This document shows, one piece after another, positions 11,131 to 24,100 of a DNA stretch of 64,000 nucleotides (the first letter of the stretch is position 1; every line of letters begins with the position of its first letter). Below the pieces are notes generated by a model. That model made no database searches and had not been told where the DNA came from. It was given only the letters and a program-made list of their open reading frames with translations. Both the position numbers and the translations under genes were made by a program. This stretch comes from Paragonimus westermani (lineage: Eukaryota; Platyhelminthes; Trematoda; Plagiorchiida; Troglotrematidae), in the NCBI GenBank assembly GCA_008508345.1, contig QNGE01001228.1:58664-122663 (forward strand). The letters run 5' to 3'.

Positions 11131-14100
11131 TGGTTGATGCACATGTCACTTGTGTGAACGGTACCGTCAGTTGTTAACACTGCTACCGGTCCACGTCTGT
11201 TCCCAGTCTTTCTCAGGACGGTCATTCTCGTAAACGTGTCCAGCTACATCCGGTCTGTCACTGATGCTGTTTTTCATCAACGTCAGGCCTTTCGTAATAG
11301 CTCCTTTCAGTGAATGAACACCAAGGCATGCTGTAGATAGACATGCTTTGTCTGCTTCTCGGAACTCCTGTCTGTTAAAGTTCTGCAATCCACTTGACGT
11401 CTTATTCTACCTTTAAAGGAAAGTTGAGTGCGTCTCTATGGAGATGTCATCTACAGCTGGTCAAGCTGCGGATGGCAGGCTCGAAATGTTTATTAGACTG
11501 CGTCCTAATTGGTTTTTGCTGTACTCGGTGAGACCTTGAGGTTCCGCCGGTAACAACATTTCTCAAAGTAGGCGATATCACTCGCCATTGAGCGATGATG
11601 AATGTCGTTAGGATGGAGATGACAGAGAGGTGCTTCGAATTTCTCAGCACGTAGACCTTAGCCATGAGCCTAACTGGAAGCTGCTGTTGTTTGGACCGTC
11701 GATCACCGCAACAATGATGTGGTGCATCTTATAAGAGGAACATTTATCGGAAAAGGGTAAAATAACATTTAATGGAAGAAACAAGAATGTTGTGTAATAC
11801 TGACAAGTATACGTTCGCCATATAGGATAGCGTAGAATGTGGATGCCTTAGTCTTGGCTCAGCATTTCCCACTTTGGACGTGCTAAACGCATTTCATACA
11901 TGTCAAGCCTTGGAAGATTCGTGTATTTCGCTGGAAGTCTTTTATGAAGTAAACCGTTTTAGAGGAGAACGTCACGGCTAGCTGACTCGAAGTCAGCCTG
12001 AAGGCCTAAAACAGTCACTACTGTTCGTTACTTTTTGGTGTGCTGACAACACAAGCTTCATCGCAGGATAAAAACGTGGTCAGTTCACTCTCGATCGAAC
12101 TGGAATCCTGCGTGTTCTTCAGGCATTTGACTTACCCTAGCTCTAGTAGGACGACATACTGAGTATCTTGGACGTGCTAGGGACTGGACGGACATGTCTG
12201 TAGTTGACACAGACTTCGGATCCCCTTTTCGGAAGCTAGAGTCCGCGTTGATAAATATCAGTCGTAAGGTGCCCCTTAAGTTTCCCAAACTTTCTGGAAA
12301 AGTTTTGTCAGCTCTGATCCCAAGCTCACTACTTCCACTGAAAAGAGAGGAAACTTGTGGACCCTTTTTATGATGCAACGACTTAAATTCCGGGGTCATT
12401 TCTGCCTCCACCGGTTGATTGCCTGAAATGCAATAACTGGCCGCTCAATTTCCGCTGTCCATATTGCCAGGTTGCGGTTAGGTGAACTGCCGCTCAGAGT
12501 GTTCAGCTCACCTGTGAAGTTGTCGCAGTTGGGTATTGATAAGTCAACTGTTTTTCTCAAATATGATCTGGCCGGCACAACCATGGATCAGAAACATTAG
12601 CACTCTGCTGTTCCCAGATAAAAAAGCCCACTGTTTCTTTCGATTGTCCGATCGTACGATGTTCACGGCCTTTGCGCAGTTTTTTAACTGGTTTACACTT
12701 AAGTGACTTTCAGTCCGATGTTGATAAACTTGTTTTGTTACTCTGTACTCATCCGTCGCAGTGACCTTTGCAGTCTTCCTAAGCATACATCAAATTTTGT
12801 TAATTAGTACATTTAATTGTTTTCCTAGTTTTACTACTAACGTAACGCTTCTTGAGTGAAGGACAGCACTATGGTGTCAAGGGGGCGATGACCTCGCGTT
12901 TAAGAAACTAAGGAGCATCTAGTTGAGCAAGTTTGGAATCGCCGATTCAGAGTAAACACACCTCGGTGTGGTAAATATACTCTGTTTGTATGTATATGTG
13001 CACGCTTCATCGGATTTCAGCCTGAAGGCTGTCACGTGTAAGCTTTGACAACACTTGGCTTTATTGTTCAGGCATTTCGAACTGTTATTGTAATAAGTGG
13101 ATGTTTCCATACCACTGTTAGCCACTTACCATCATGTAGTGCCCGTTTTGATCTCACAACTTTTCGCCCCAATACTTGTGATAGATTTCTCAGTTTATCT
13201 TCTACACATTCGACCGTTTGGGATTGTTAACATCCAAACGTCCGTTCCGCTTCTATGCACCCTTCGTCCTTGTCACAGGCGTAGTCTTAAGTTGCTCATG
13301 TCACAGCTAATTACAAATGACAAAACTGTGCTGAGGACCGCCGCTGGTGTTGTTTGGACCTTCCTTGATTCTGACCGCTCATTAGCATGTGCCCCTGTAC
13401 GCATGCGTTCCGGTAGTGTTCCATGAAGTGAGCCCAGTCGACGAGACACAAAGGCTTCCCTAACCGCCTACCCAACTAGGCACACGAACGGAATATGTGA
13501 TATGTGATGACAGTGTGTCAGAATGAGTAGGTATCCCTATCATAACTTAGTTTCTGGTCTTGCAGCCTTCTTCATAATGACACTCTACTACAGTAGTAAT
13601 CGATTTGTTGTGTAAAAGGTGGATGCTCAATAACAGTGTGTTTTTTTGTCTAAATAAGCTTCATTTTTGAAGGAAATTGTGATAAAACTTCGAACGTGAA
13701 CATTGAGACGCACAGTGGGTCGGGATCAGTTTCTACATCCAGAAATCGAGGGATTTTATTCCCTACCAACCTCTTCGCCTCATCTACAAGTGATGTGGCG
13801 TTAATGAAACAATCTGCAAAGCGTATGGTTCACCAGTATCCCTCACTTTCGGAGTTACCGAGGAATCCCTTGGTAATTAGTGGTACTTTTAGTTGTTCAC
13901 ATCTTTAAAAAATATCCTCACAACATACGCATCAACCACCGAAGAATACGAGATTTCAATGACATCCAGAGTTTTGTTATCCGTTGTGTTCTTTTGGCCG
14001 TTCTAAAAGCGTTTAGTTTAATGTGTTAAGTCAGCTGGAGTTCATGCAATCTGCAAAATGTTCCTGACAGCTAGTGGAGTACACTTTCGGTTGTACGCAG

Positions 14101-14466
14101 CCAACACTGGTTGGGTTCCCACACATCAATTCAGCTCTCGATTATATCAGAGAAATCGTTTGTTACGGTTTGTTACAATACGGGGCACTTGCGAATTATG
14201 CTTATTCCAATGACAGTATTGCTGTACCTAAAAGCCATTAGGGCTTATCTTCTGATGGAGGTGGCATCATTATCCCACCTGTCCGGCCTTTCTTGCTACC
14301 ATCGATTGCATTCTCAGGGGCCTCTGAATGTCCATGTGAATGGAACTTTTATCAGAATACCGATGTTTGCTTAGCTTTTGTTAGTGATATCCTCTTTGGT
14401 GACAGTGCGTAAAACAACTTACTGCTTATGGTAATTCAGTGATGTGTGGTTTGTCCCACCTAAGTG

Positions 14467-14533
<67 letters not shown>

Positions 14534-14534
14534 A
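14467..14534 (+). repeat. (TCA)n microsatellite
   Basis: About 22 uninterrupted TCA units, the purest tandem repeat in the window. It directly abuts repeat copy C at 14534 and reads as (ATG)n on the - strand, so it is the expanded tail of that element. It lies in ABHD17 intron 3 and is likely length-polymorphic. Confidence 0.95.
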
Positions 14535-14600
14535 GACAGCAATACGTCAGTGGTTCACACTAATGCTTAACTGCCACAATGGTTGTGTGTGGGCTGAGAT
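14535..14600 (-). repeat. Dispersed repeat, copy C, with expanded ATG tail
   Basis: On the - strand this block repeats the 3' end of copies A and B (GGCAGTTAAGCATTAGTG, then GAACCACTGA, then TTGCTGTCTATGATG) and runs into the (ATG)n tract. Sequence further right (to about 14900) belongs to this copy or its flank but does not match copies A and B, so the family may have several 5' regions joined to one 3' end. Confidence 0.6.
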
Positions 14601-15543
14601 ACTGCTAGGACGCCCAGACCTAGACAGGAGAACGATTAGGGTTTTCAACCAAAGCCTTTGACTCAGTAGCCTGTACCGCAAGGCAGCGGGTGGGTGGCGG
14701 TGTATCAGTAATGGTACGTTTTTCAGGAAGAGATGCCAAACATCTTCCAACCCACAACCTGGAGGACCAGGAGACTGTGGTTTGTCAGACCTCTACCTGC
14801 TGGCCTGCCTGGTCTGAGTAACTCTGTCCAGTTTAGCCCAAGAGGTCATCGAGATGCACAAGCCGTCACACCACGTCAAGGTCCAGTCTCTCTAAGTGTA
14901 AAGTGATTCGTCGAATGTGGCGTGATTCTGAGTGCGTGCTCATTCCGAACTGCGGTAGTTTGGACGTAATCGGAAGCCATAATTCGCTGGGAAGCTATCT
15001 CACAACTAATGATGACGCTGGTGTTGAATTATCGGTTTGTTTGTTTCGGTGTGACGTCAAACCCAGTTGATTTTCAGTTTACGAACATTCTCTCCTCGGG
15101 CTTCAGGTTGCTTTACGACCTCCTATATTTGTTGGTATTGGATTTCAGTCTCCGCTTGCTCTTGTGATTTTTGACATTACTCATATGTATTCTTGCTTGT
15201 CGATATCTCTCAGTAGTCCATAGTTGATCGTCGACAGTGTCGTCGCAATTTTGAACTGTCCTCCTTTGTCACATTTACACTACCCTCAGGCTTCTCGCAC
15301 GTATTGTGGTGGTCTGTTGCTTTCTTTCTAAGTGGGCTAACTGAAAGACTTGTCTGAATGTTAAGACTGCGGTCAAGTGTGGCAATGCTTATTCCGAAAT
15401 AATCAAAACCCCCGAACCTCTGTTCATGACTACTCAATTTGTTCAACCTTTCGATTGTATGCGCACTCCTCTCCTGAGTTGTTTCCATTGATCACCCGTT
15501 CCATTCTGTCTATTCTCCCTCCCCTCTCCCGATCTGTTTCCAG

Positions 15544-16318
15544 TATAGACAAAGTTTCGAAAATCCTTTCTCCAACCCTAATTATTCACGGGACAGACGA
15601 CGAGATTATCGGTATTCACCACGGACGTGAGCTCTTTTCCCGACTCAGCTGCCCGTTGGAGCCGGCGTGGATCGAGGGCGCCGGACACAATGATATCGAA
15701 CTGTTCGCTGAGTACGCCACCCGGCTAGATCGGTTCTTTACGGAGGATTTGGCTGGTCTGAACTCCACAGATGGAGCGCGTGGAGACCGACAAGATTCTG
15801 TTGCTGGTGTCAGGCTTTCTAAACATAGCTCGACAGATAGCAGCTCAACATTTGATCGAAACAGAAGTTCATTGTGTCGTACAAAGCCGGTTGGGCAAAC
15901 GTCAACATTGGAACAAACCGATTCACTCTCGACAGTGGATACCACGGGTCTCTCGAAGCCAGAGACATGCACGGAATCTGTGGACAGTGTGCAGCTAGGA
16001 GTCACGGAGTGTGAATTAACAATTACGCCGGACTACCGTCGAAACTCCACGGTTTCTGGAGATCAGGAAAAACTACGAACCCACATAACTGCATCCAATA
16101 CTCGACATCGTATTTTAACTTTGCGCAAGGAGTGCTTGAATTCTGTGTCCACTTCACGTTCCAAAACGTTTCACGTGACCACCAGGAGTAAACCGAGCAG
16201 TCAGCGGACAGCCTCTACGTTACCATCAGAAAGTGTGTTGAATCCAGAGGAGACCATCCCTCAGCCTACACCATCGGGCCCGATGATGCGACGATCAAGC
16301 CGGACTGAGACAGACTAG
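15544..16318 (+). CDS. ABHD17: ABHD17 depalmitoylase, last exon: Asp/His of triad plus long tail
   Basis: After acceptor TTTCCAG|T the frame reads IDKVSKILSPTLIIHGTDDE, then GRELFSRL, then WIEGAGHNDIELF. The aspartate of HGTDDE and the histidine of GHND complete the catalytic triad with the exon-2 serine. Homologues end about 15 residues after this block. Here the frame stays open for about 187 further codons (15755-16315) to TAG at 16316-16318. The tail is rich in Ser, Thr and Arg (for example SSTDSSSTFDRNRSS), with no visible domain or membrane segment, and is probably disordered. No alternative donor near the domain end looked better than read-through. The visible protein is about 400 residues, against about 310 for human ABHD17A. 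Confidence 0.95.
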
Positions 16319-18640
16319 TGGATTCGCATCAGAATTACTGTTGAGATGACCATTTACATGTGTCTTGGTTAGTCTGTCGAGTAGGATGGTGTATATTTTT
16401 GTGCATTTGTTACAATTAGTCTTGGATGATGAAGTTGTAAAGATGGTTGACCGGCTTGTTTATTTACGAAGCCGTCTTAGTAGAAGTTGGATTTCATAGA
16501 ACGATACAGGGCCACTTGTATAGATCAATCTTAGGATTGGTGTTGCTTATTGATTGTGGCACTTGTTCGCTGGGGATAAAGAACCTAAAGCTTATTTCAC
16601 CATCGGTATTTCTACTCGCCCGCACTCATCAGGTGGCAACAGGCACGTAGTGAATGGGTTGAAGTGTTCAGTCATTGAAGTTTTATTGGGTTACGTGTTT
16701 AAGATGTTAACGGATCGTTGATGGCACCGAGCACTTCTGCCCAATTGTCGGGAGTTTATCCGCTATTTTCAGTTCATGACTAGTTTGCGAACCCCACTCG
16801 TGATTCATTTCGCACGTTTCTATACAAATTCTCAAGTATATCGAGACCTTGTTGATCAGCCGTTGACAGCCGGTTCTATGCGCACAAAATAAGCTGGCTG
16901 TCTAACTTCGTTTACCGTGGGTTTAGCCGCGAGTACCAACCACGATCTAGTCCGATTTGTATTTCTGTTCTATTCATTCAAGTCTTGTTGGTTTTGTTTT
17001 CGTGCTGGTCACAAGTTTACGACTGACTAGAGTATACGAAATGAATTCATATCGTAATTTGTCTTCTGACTATTCTATCCAAAGGTAATCAGTGTTTCAA
17101 GTTGTTTATACTGTCAACTCATCCCTGCTTGTATATCAAATTTACCCTTTTCCAGGTACTCTGCTCCGAGTAAACGTGACACATCTGTCTTCCTGATACC
17201 CAAGCGCCCGGGTGTTTGTTGGTGTCGTTTTCTACATCCCTCTTCCGCCTCAACCCCTTCATCCAATTCTATTCATGCTCTTGCCCATAGGTATTTGTGT
17301 GTCCAGTCCTATTCCACAGTTCTGTATAGCTTAAAACTGGAATCTCCACGAGGTAACACTGTACCATATCGACCCTATCTTATTTCCACCTCCATGTCTA
17401 CCTTGCTTGACATTGGTGTGTGATTTTCACGTGATTTTTTTCAGCTCACAGACTGTTCTTGATTTCTTTGTTTAAAAAACTGCTTCAACGCTGCTCTGTC
17501 TATTTGTCTCATCTGATTTCGAACTATAAGTGTTTCGAGGTACCACCTCGTTCGCTTGTGCACAAGCGAGTTGTTTTTTGTTAGTAAGCTGTTTCCTTAC
17601 ACACTGTAACGTGTTTTGTGTACGCTCGATGCTGATGTCATGTTTGGTTGTGGACCATCTAGGTTCTTTATTTCTCTACTGTTTTCTCGAAACCCACCTG
17701 GTCGGGTCCTGTGAATAAAAGACTGTCACGTTATCTATTGAACGCTCCCTTCCTATTGGTTACTGAAGTGATAGCCGACGCATCGGTGATGGTATTTATT
17801 GCGGTTACATTATGCCGGATTGAGACGTTTCTCTTGGATTTTTTCACAGGAACTAAGTTTTGATTTACCGTTTTGAACAGTGAATATGTCAACTTAGTTT
17901 TGATTAAACGTTTGGGAGCATAACCAGCCTTTCCATTTTCGAATGGAATCTTATCCAAACTAGTTGAATGAATTGATAACCACGATGACAAGTGCCGTTA
18001 GTTGGTTTGATCATCTTCATAGGCGCAGAGGTATGGATTGTGTGGTGGCTTGTAATCGCACAAAGGTGTTTCTTTGATTATCGCAATTAGTTTCTGGCAG
18101 ATCTACTCGAATGGCATGGTACAACTGTACGACAGTCTAACAAATGCCAGTTTTTTGTTGCTGGTGTATGCATGTCTACTAGTACGGGTCTTTCGATATA
18201 CCTCTGGATAAAGTTAAACGGTTATTCTTTCTCCCATAGTGTTTCTGTCGGAAGTTCTAGCTTTAGATGAACAAATTTGTCTGGCTCAGTAAAACTGTTT
18301 AAGTAGGCACCCGCTTGTGTTGCTTCGAATGAACGCTTGCAAAATGTTAGTGCTGTCCAATCCATGTTGGTTTCTGGTAGACGAAGCATCTCACTAAACC
18401 ATTCGTACGTAGTACATCGCGGGACGTCGGTGAATTGTTTCTTGTCATCTCGCAGGCCACATCCAGATTTTTGTATAGACCTTTGAGGATTTTCATAGGT
18501 TCGAGAGGGTCACCAAAATGTCACAAGTTTGGTAGTTAGGCCCAATCTGTTGACATCTTTTTTTTACCGACGCGGCTTCAGTCATTGTTGACTAAGAGGC
18601 ATACGTAGTCCACAAAAGACTTAAAACATTGTAGACGTAA
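16319..18640. other. 3' flank of ABHD17, nothing recognised
   Basis: No exon, RNA gene or element was recognised between the ABHD17 stop and the Penelope copy. The sequence is pyrimidine-rich around 17160-17540. Short open frames here have no domain similarity that I can see. Confidence 0.4.
17714..17719 (+). promoter_or_regulatory. Possible poly(A) signal downstream of ABHD17
   Basis: AATAAA is the first canonical hexamer I noticed after the ABHD17 stop at 16318. It would give a 3' UTR of about 1.4 kb. There is no transcript evidence, and a variant hexamer nearer the stop could be the real one. Confidence 0.25.
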
Positions 18641-18652
18641 TTATCTTCGAAT

Positions 18653-21131
18653 TTGATTAAAGACTTTGGTGCGGCCGGTATTCACAAAGGTGACCAGATT
18701 GAGAGAACGAGCATTGTGCTTGCAGATCATTCAAAGTTTCATCCGGCTGTCAGAAGAAATCACTTAGTGGAGAAACGGATCTGTGGTGAATTACAGACAC
18801 CTTTGGTGCATTTTAGTGTGGAACGGTATAAACATTTGAAATCAGTGAACCTGTAGTTGTGTGGCCTGCTTGGAATTCACAAACCTGGTACTCCCGTGCA
18901 ATATCAAGCGTTGGTAATATATCGAAATTACCGTCTGTGGGTAGAGTGATCTATCGTGCGCGTAATTCGCATGGGCTTGTTAGTCTTTGCAAGGAAGGCT
19001 TGCAATCTACTGGGCCGATTTTGTATGTAATGAGAAGAGCCATCAACGAGAAGGAAAGAAGACAAGGATCGTGGTCACGGCGGTCGTCAAACTCTTAACG
19101 CAGGCAGCTACTTTAACACTGACGCATGAAACCAACATGGTTTCCCAACACCGAAGTAGTTGCGGGTTGGGTATACATCGTAATTAAGTTCGTTTGCTCG
19201 TGTACTTTACCCGCTGCAGCCGTCACTATCCTCCGCTTGGAAAAGTTTACGTCTCCTGATTGTGACGCTTCCTGTTCTCAAGTACACCTCGCGGACGTGA
19301 TTGTCGGTACTCCTCACTATTCGACTTGGGCTATGGGTCGAGAACCTCCAATTAGTAGGACGAGGTCACCATCGTTTACCTTTCACTCAGTTTTCGTCTA
19401 CTTATGCCTGGATGGAGGGTGGATATTCCTTGACCAGCATCCCCACACTGGCCAGGTGTTGGGTCTGCCTTCATCCTTGGATCTTTCTAGCAGTGTGATG
19501 TGAGTAAACGGCAGGCCCGGGCTTAGTTCTAAGAATAACAGGTTTACCACACCTTATACTTCCTGACTTACTGATGAACTGGAAGGAATTAATCTCAACA
19601 ATAAATGTGTTCCTTTAAAGTGCAACCACTGTGGTGGGCAGTTAAACAGATTTCACAGTGACATGACGAGAAACTTGGCCTATGTCCGATTACCCGCATC
19701 ATCGGTTGTCCTCCACCATGGATTTAGTTACCTGATTCACTCACGGGGTTATCTGACTATCAGACTGCAGGTTAATCATGTGTGATAACTATTGCATTGA
19801 TTAATCGAAAGTTATTCGGGTACTATCAGATCAGTCAGACTTGATAGTTTTATGTAACACCGATAATGAGATATAGGATTTAGTGTCGACTTAGCGACTA
19901 CACATGCGTGCTCTGTTCATTCTGAATATGGACGTTGGATCATACAAGGCGAGACATTTTTTGGTTCGTTTTGAAGCAGCGTATAGGCGATGGCATATAC
20001 AATTTCCATCAGCCAACCTTCGATCCGACCTGTTTGTGCGCGACGGATAGGGGGAGTGAATTTGCGGATTTGATCGACATCGATGTCCACTGAATACGAG
20101 ACCTTCGAAGATGATCGGATTTTTACCGTGTCTTAACTTAGTCATCGCGTGATGCGTCTGAAGGTGTTCTGATCTCTGTTGGCTGCGCGTTCGTTCTTGA
20201 ACCGAAGACGGTGCGATTTATTGGTTTTAGACCTCATTCGGCACAATCGATTGGATAATACGACTGCAAAATGGTTGGCACAACAGCTTGAGCCAATTCG
20301 TCAAACTGATGTTGTGCCAACATTCGATACAAGCCCATATTTCTATCCCATTCACTTTTGATGTAAGCCCGAAAAGACTGCTTGATGGAAGTTCGCAGTG
20401 TTTGGCTCGTTTCAAGTCGGCGTTGACTGAGCACTACACACATTTTAGTGGTTCTGTGCTGCTCAAACAGAAACGCAACCTTGTTCGATGTCTTACTAAC
20501 AGAATCAGAAAAAATCTGTTCCACAGAGATATTAGAACAAGAATTAAAAACAATCACCAACGTGCTAAGGGGAAGCGCTTATCCCGACCGCTCAATAACT
20601 CGGAATGTGATCGACATCAAGTCACGTGACCCGGTTGCCACGGTAGGAAAAGAAGCCATATTCATTCGTCTACCGTTCAAGAGTGATCTCGTGACCAGAA
20701 GACAAACGTCGGCTATATCAGACCCTAAGACGCACCTTCGCGACGGCAACGTTATGGAGCTGGTTCATTACATCGTCCCTAATTACTTCGAGTCTGAAAG
20801 ACAAAGTATCTGTCCTCGATCAGTCCTTGCCCAAACGAAGCAAAACGCTATCCTACCTGGCCCAGGACCGGTTTGTTCAAGTCCATTGACAGCTCAATAG
20901 TTGCACGATACGGACCATCGTGTTGACTCAAAACAGACATTTCGCATAGTTTGCGAAGTTCCGGCCAACCACCCCAATCTGATCATACAACGAATGCTAA
21001 CCACCGCGGGATCGATTAGTATTCGAGTACCTAGTCCGCTTCTTTGTTCTCAGAAGAAGTTCATACAAACCTTGCAGCTGCCATGGCCAGAGGCCACATC
21101 ACTGACGTCAACCTTGACTTCTGCAACCTGA
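18653..21131 (+). pseudogene. Near full-length decayed Penelope-like element
   Basis: Three parts are readable in order. First (18653-18960), an N-terminal region with ADHSKF, EKRIC and, after an in-frame TAG at 18854, LCGLLGIHKPGTPVQ, which is the GLPKxHKPGTP motif preceding the reverse transcriptase fingers. Second (about 20340-20720), the post-RT linker with THFSGSVLLKQKRNLVRCL, a frameshift, ILEQELKTITNVLRG, and FIRLPFKSDLVTRR. Third (about 20790-21131), a weak endonuclease with ESERQSICPR, a TAG at 20898, HDTDHRVDSKQTFRIV, LCSQKKFIQT and LPWP. The RT catalytic core expected at about 18960-20290 is not readable. Many stops show that it is dead. Confidence 0.8.
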
Positions 21132-21139
21132 CTGTGGGC

Positions 21140-24100
21140 TGATCTCTGAACCACTTATCACAAATACCAGTGACTCGATGTTTGGGTGGCTAAACCCCTT
21201 TGGAATTTTGTACTCTGTTATATGGAACACTGCTAGTATTCTTGCCATTGGATCAGTTTTGTGGAACATACATAACTGTAACGACCTGTTGATGAATTAT
21301 CGAAAACAACGGTTTGTTACTGTTGTCTTCTATGATTGCATATTGATGCCTCAAAAACCGGACTGATCCAACGCTGATGACCGGCTCTTTGATCAGTTAT
21401 TGGAGTATTTTTCGCATGTGATTAACCGATGTGATTGTGCTATAGTTGTACTGGTGCCAAAAAATCGAAAACAAACTTGTTTTTGTACGTTCTCCAGCCT
21501 TTACTTGACAGAACGTTTACTGTTGTATGAGTTCACATATGAACTGGATACCATAACGTACTGTTCCAACTTTCAAAGGTCATTGAATTTAGTGGGCTGC
21601 TGTTTCATTGATGGTGAGTGCCATTACCATCAGAGTGTAATGACTCACAGTGCAGGAGATTTGAACATTTGTAATGTACAACCTGTGCCTCGTGGATAAG
21701 ACGATTGGTTTTGGTAGTTATTGTGCTGAATTGAAATTAATGACATTTCAGTTAATCAAATGCGTTCCCTGCTCCGTGTTTCAGATCAGGTGCTATATGC
21801 ATAGGCCGTTTGGACGGGTGCTGTTTATTGATTTTTTGTGTTACAGAATTCCATCTCAGTGTAAATTAACAGTTGATAGTTTCATTGTAAACTTGCAGAT
21901 TTGGCACAGTACAGAGATGCATTTATGCTACGCAAGTATCGGTTAGCAGAACACAACTTTTTGTTGCCACAGGTTCACCTGAAAATCGATATCATAGTCG
22001 ACCAAAGACAGGATGTCCGTCGTACATGATTAAACGTCTGGCTAGACATGTCCTGTTTCTGGTAAGCAGATCCCTACGATGGGCATCGTGACAATTACGA
22101 ATGTCGCCAACAAAGTCATTATGTAATGATCGTTCAACATCGGGGTAGATCTAGTGAGGAATGCTCAAGTGTGACGGGCGGTTTGGATATCACCCCATAG
22201 ACGCCCTGTTATATCGACTAAGTTCGTGTACTTTGTGGTGGATTCTCGATTGGTTCTAAGTATCTGATTGTGAACAAAAAACCATTGTCCGACTGAATTT
22301 GGATCGATCGGAAGTTGTTCGAGGTGGTCTTCGTACAACTTCCAGCTAAGAACGAGGATGTCAATACCTTTCCGATTTGCATCGTAGTAAAGAAAACTAT
22401 CCGCCGGTGCACTATACTCGCTTTCTTTTCTCCTCAGCTGTTAGACGTAGACTGATAACATTTAGGTGGTTTCCAGCCGACAACATTGAACGACGTCACA
22501 CATTCAGTATGCTTTCGACTGTGATTTGACCACAATCCTCGGCTGTCTATTAGTGAACACATTCCGTCAGTTGGTTGATATCTCACGGCCAATTTAATGT
22601 ATGGAGATTTGTGAAACACCCGGAAACCCTTGCACGTGCCACCTGCTGACAGCTCAAGGTTACATCACCGGAGTTTATGGCTTTTAAGGTACGTGTGTAC
22701 GAGACATCAGTTCGGACGTTGGTTACTGCTTTAACTCCCTCGCCGTGACCAACCATTGCTTGATATCCTATTTCAGTTCGGATGGTGGATATTTTGAAAT
22801 AAATCCACATCGTATAACGACACTGTTGTAACTGTATAATAACAAAAACGTGTAAACTGCTACCTCAGGATGCACCTTTAACGTGATGAGAAAGTCCCGT
22901 ATTGAGTAACCTTGAAAGAAACTAAACTACCAGCATCAAGCTAACCCCTTTGCAGCTTGATACGGCGTCAGCCTGCTTTAAGGTAAATTATTAAAACAGT
23001 TCAGTTAGTGCAAGCTAGTCACATGGCTGAAATGTATGAAGCCGTTTGTAGGCTGTCTTCATGCACCGCTTTGGCAAGCTGATATTTCATTATCGAGCGC
23101 AGAAACCTAGGCTGACCTGAACACTAGGTACGACTCAACGCAGTTTCTTTCTGTGTGCCAAAATTACATTGCGCTCGACGGCTTTGTCATAGGTTTGTAG
23201 AAGGACATTTATTTGGTGGTCTCAGCGTGAAAAGCGCACTTCCAACCAGCGTCCATCACGTGATAGTTCAGAATGGTAGACGGTGATCTTCGGTAATGAT
23301 TTGTTGACCTTAGTTCATCGTCAGCGTTTATCATGACTGGTATTTTCGAAAGATCAATACGTAGTACATTAGGGTACCAGACAGTCTGACATTTCAGTGT
23401 TACTTACCAATGCATGCCTGTTTCGGCAGTTCTTACACGACGAAGTTGCGCATCACGGCGTGTTTGCGTTAACCGGGCTCCATGGGACTAAAGTATCCTT
23501 TCATTCTGAACGGAAACATTCACTTTTCTAAGAAGGTATATATTGCTGAAGAAATATCCCGCCATATTTTAGGTGGAAATATGTTTAATGTGTAAGTTCT
23601 TGTGGTATTCACGACGCCAGTTGTGTGGCCACTTCGGACCTCTGTTGAATCAGATGGTTTTACTGGGACAGCCCTCGTGTCGCAGAAACTGCACTCCATA
23701 TATGCTTGTCTGTTTGGTCGTTAGGTCACACGGAACAAAGACGTAGCAGGTATTTTTTGGACTAGTGGTACACAGTTTGGCTGGATATCTACTTCCCAAT
23801 GCTCGTATATCTAATTTCCTTTGTTCAACCTGTGATACTGGGTGATACGGGTGTCTCTGAGAACAACATCTCGGCCTGGAATCTGGGAATAATCCCTCAT
23901 ACAGGACGCGGTGTACCAGGCCTAATCTCATTCTACAAGGTCATTATTTCAGTGAGCATCTGCTATAGATGCAGGAAAACTGAAGAAACGAACTACCGTC
24001 TGTATATTTTGGACAGGTGAATCAAGACGAAATCACTACAGTTTGGTAGCTTTCGAATACCAACCGGTAAGATGGTGTTTATTGCACTGTCCTAACGTTC

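Noticed and set aside
15377..15543. Start of the last ABHD17 reading frame at 15377 as a separate 313-residue gene
   Set aside because: The frame is open from 15377, but family similarity starts exactly at the acceptor at 15544. The bases before it are intron, with a pyrimidine-rich run ending in TTTCCAG.
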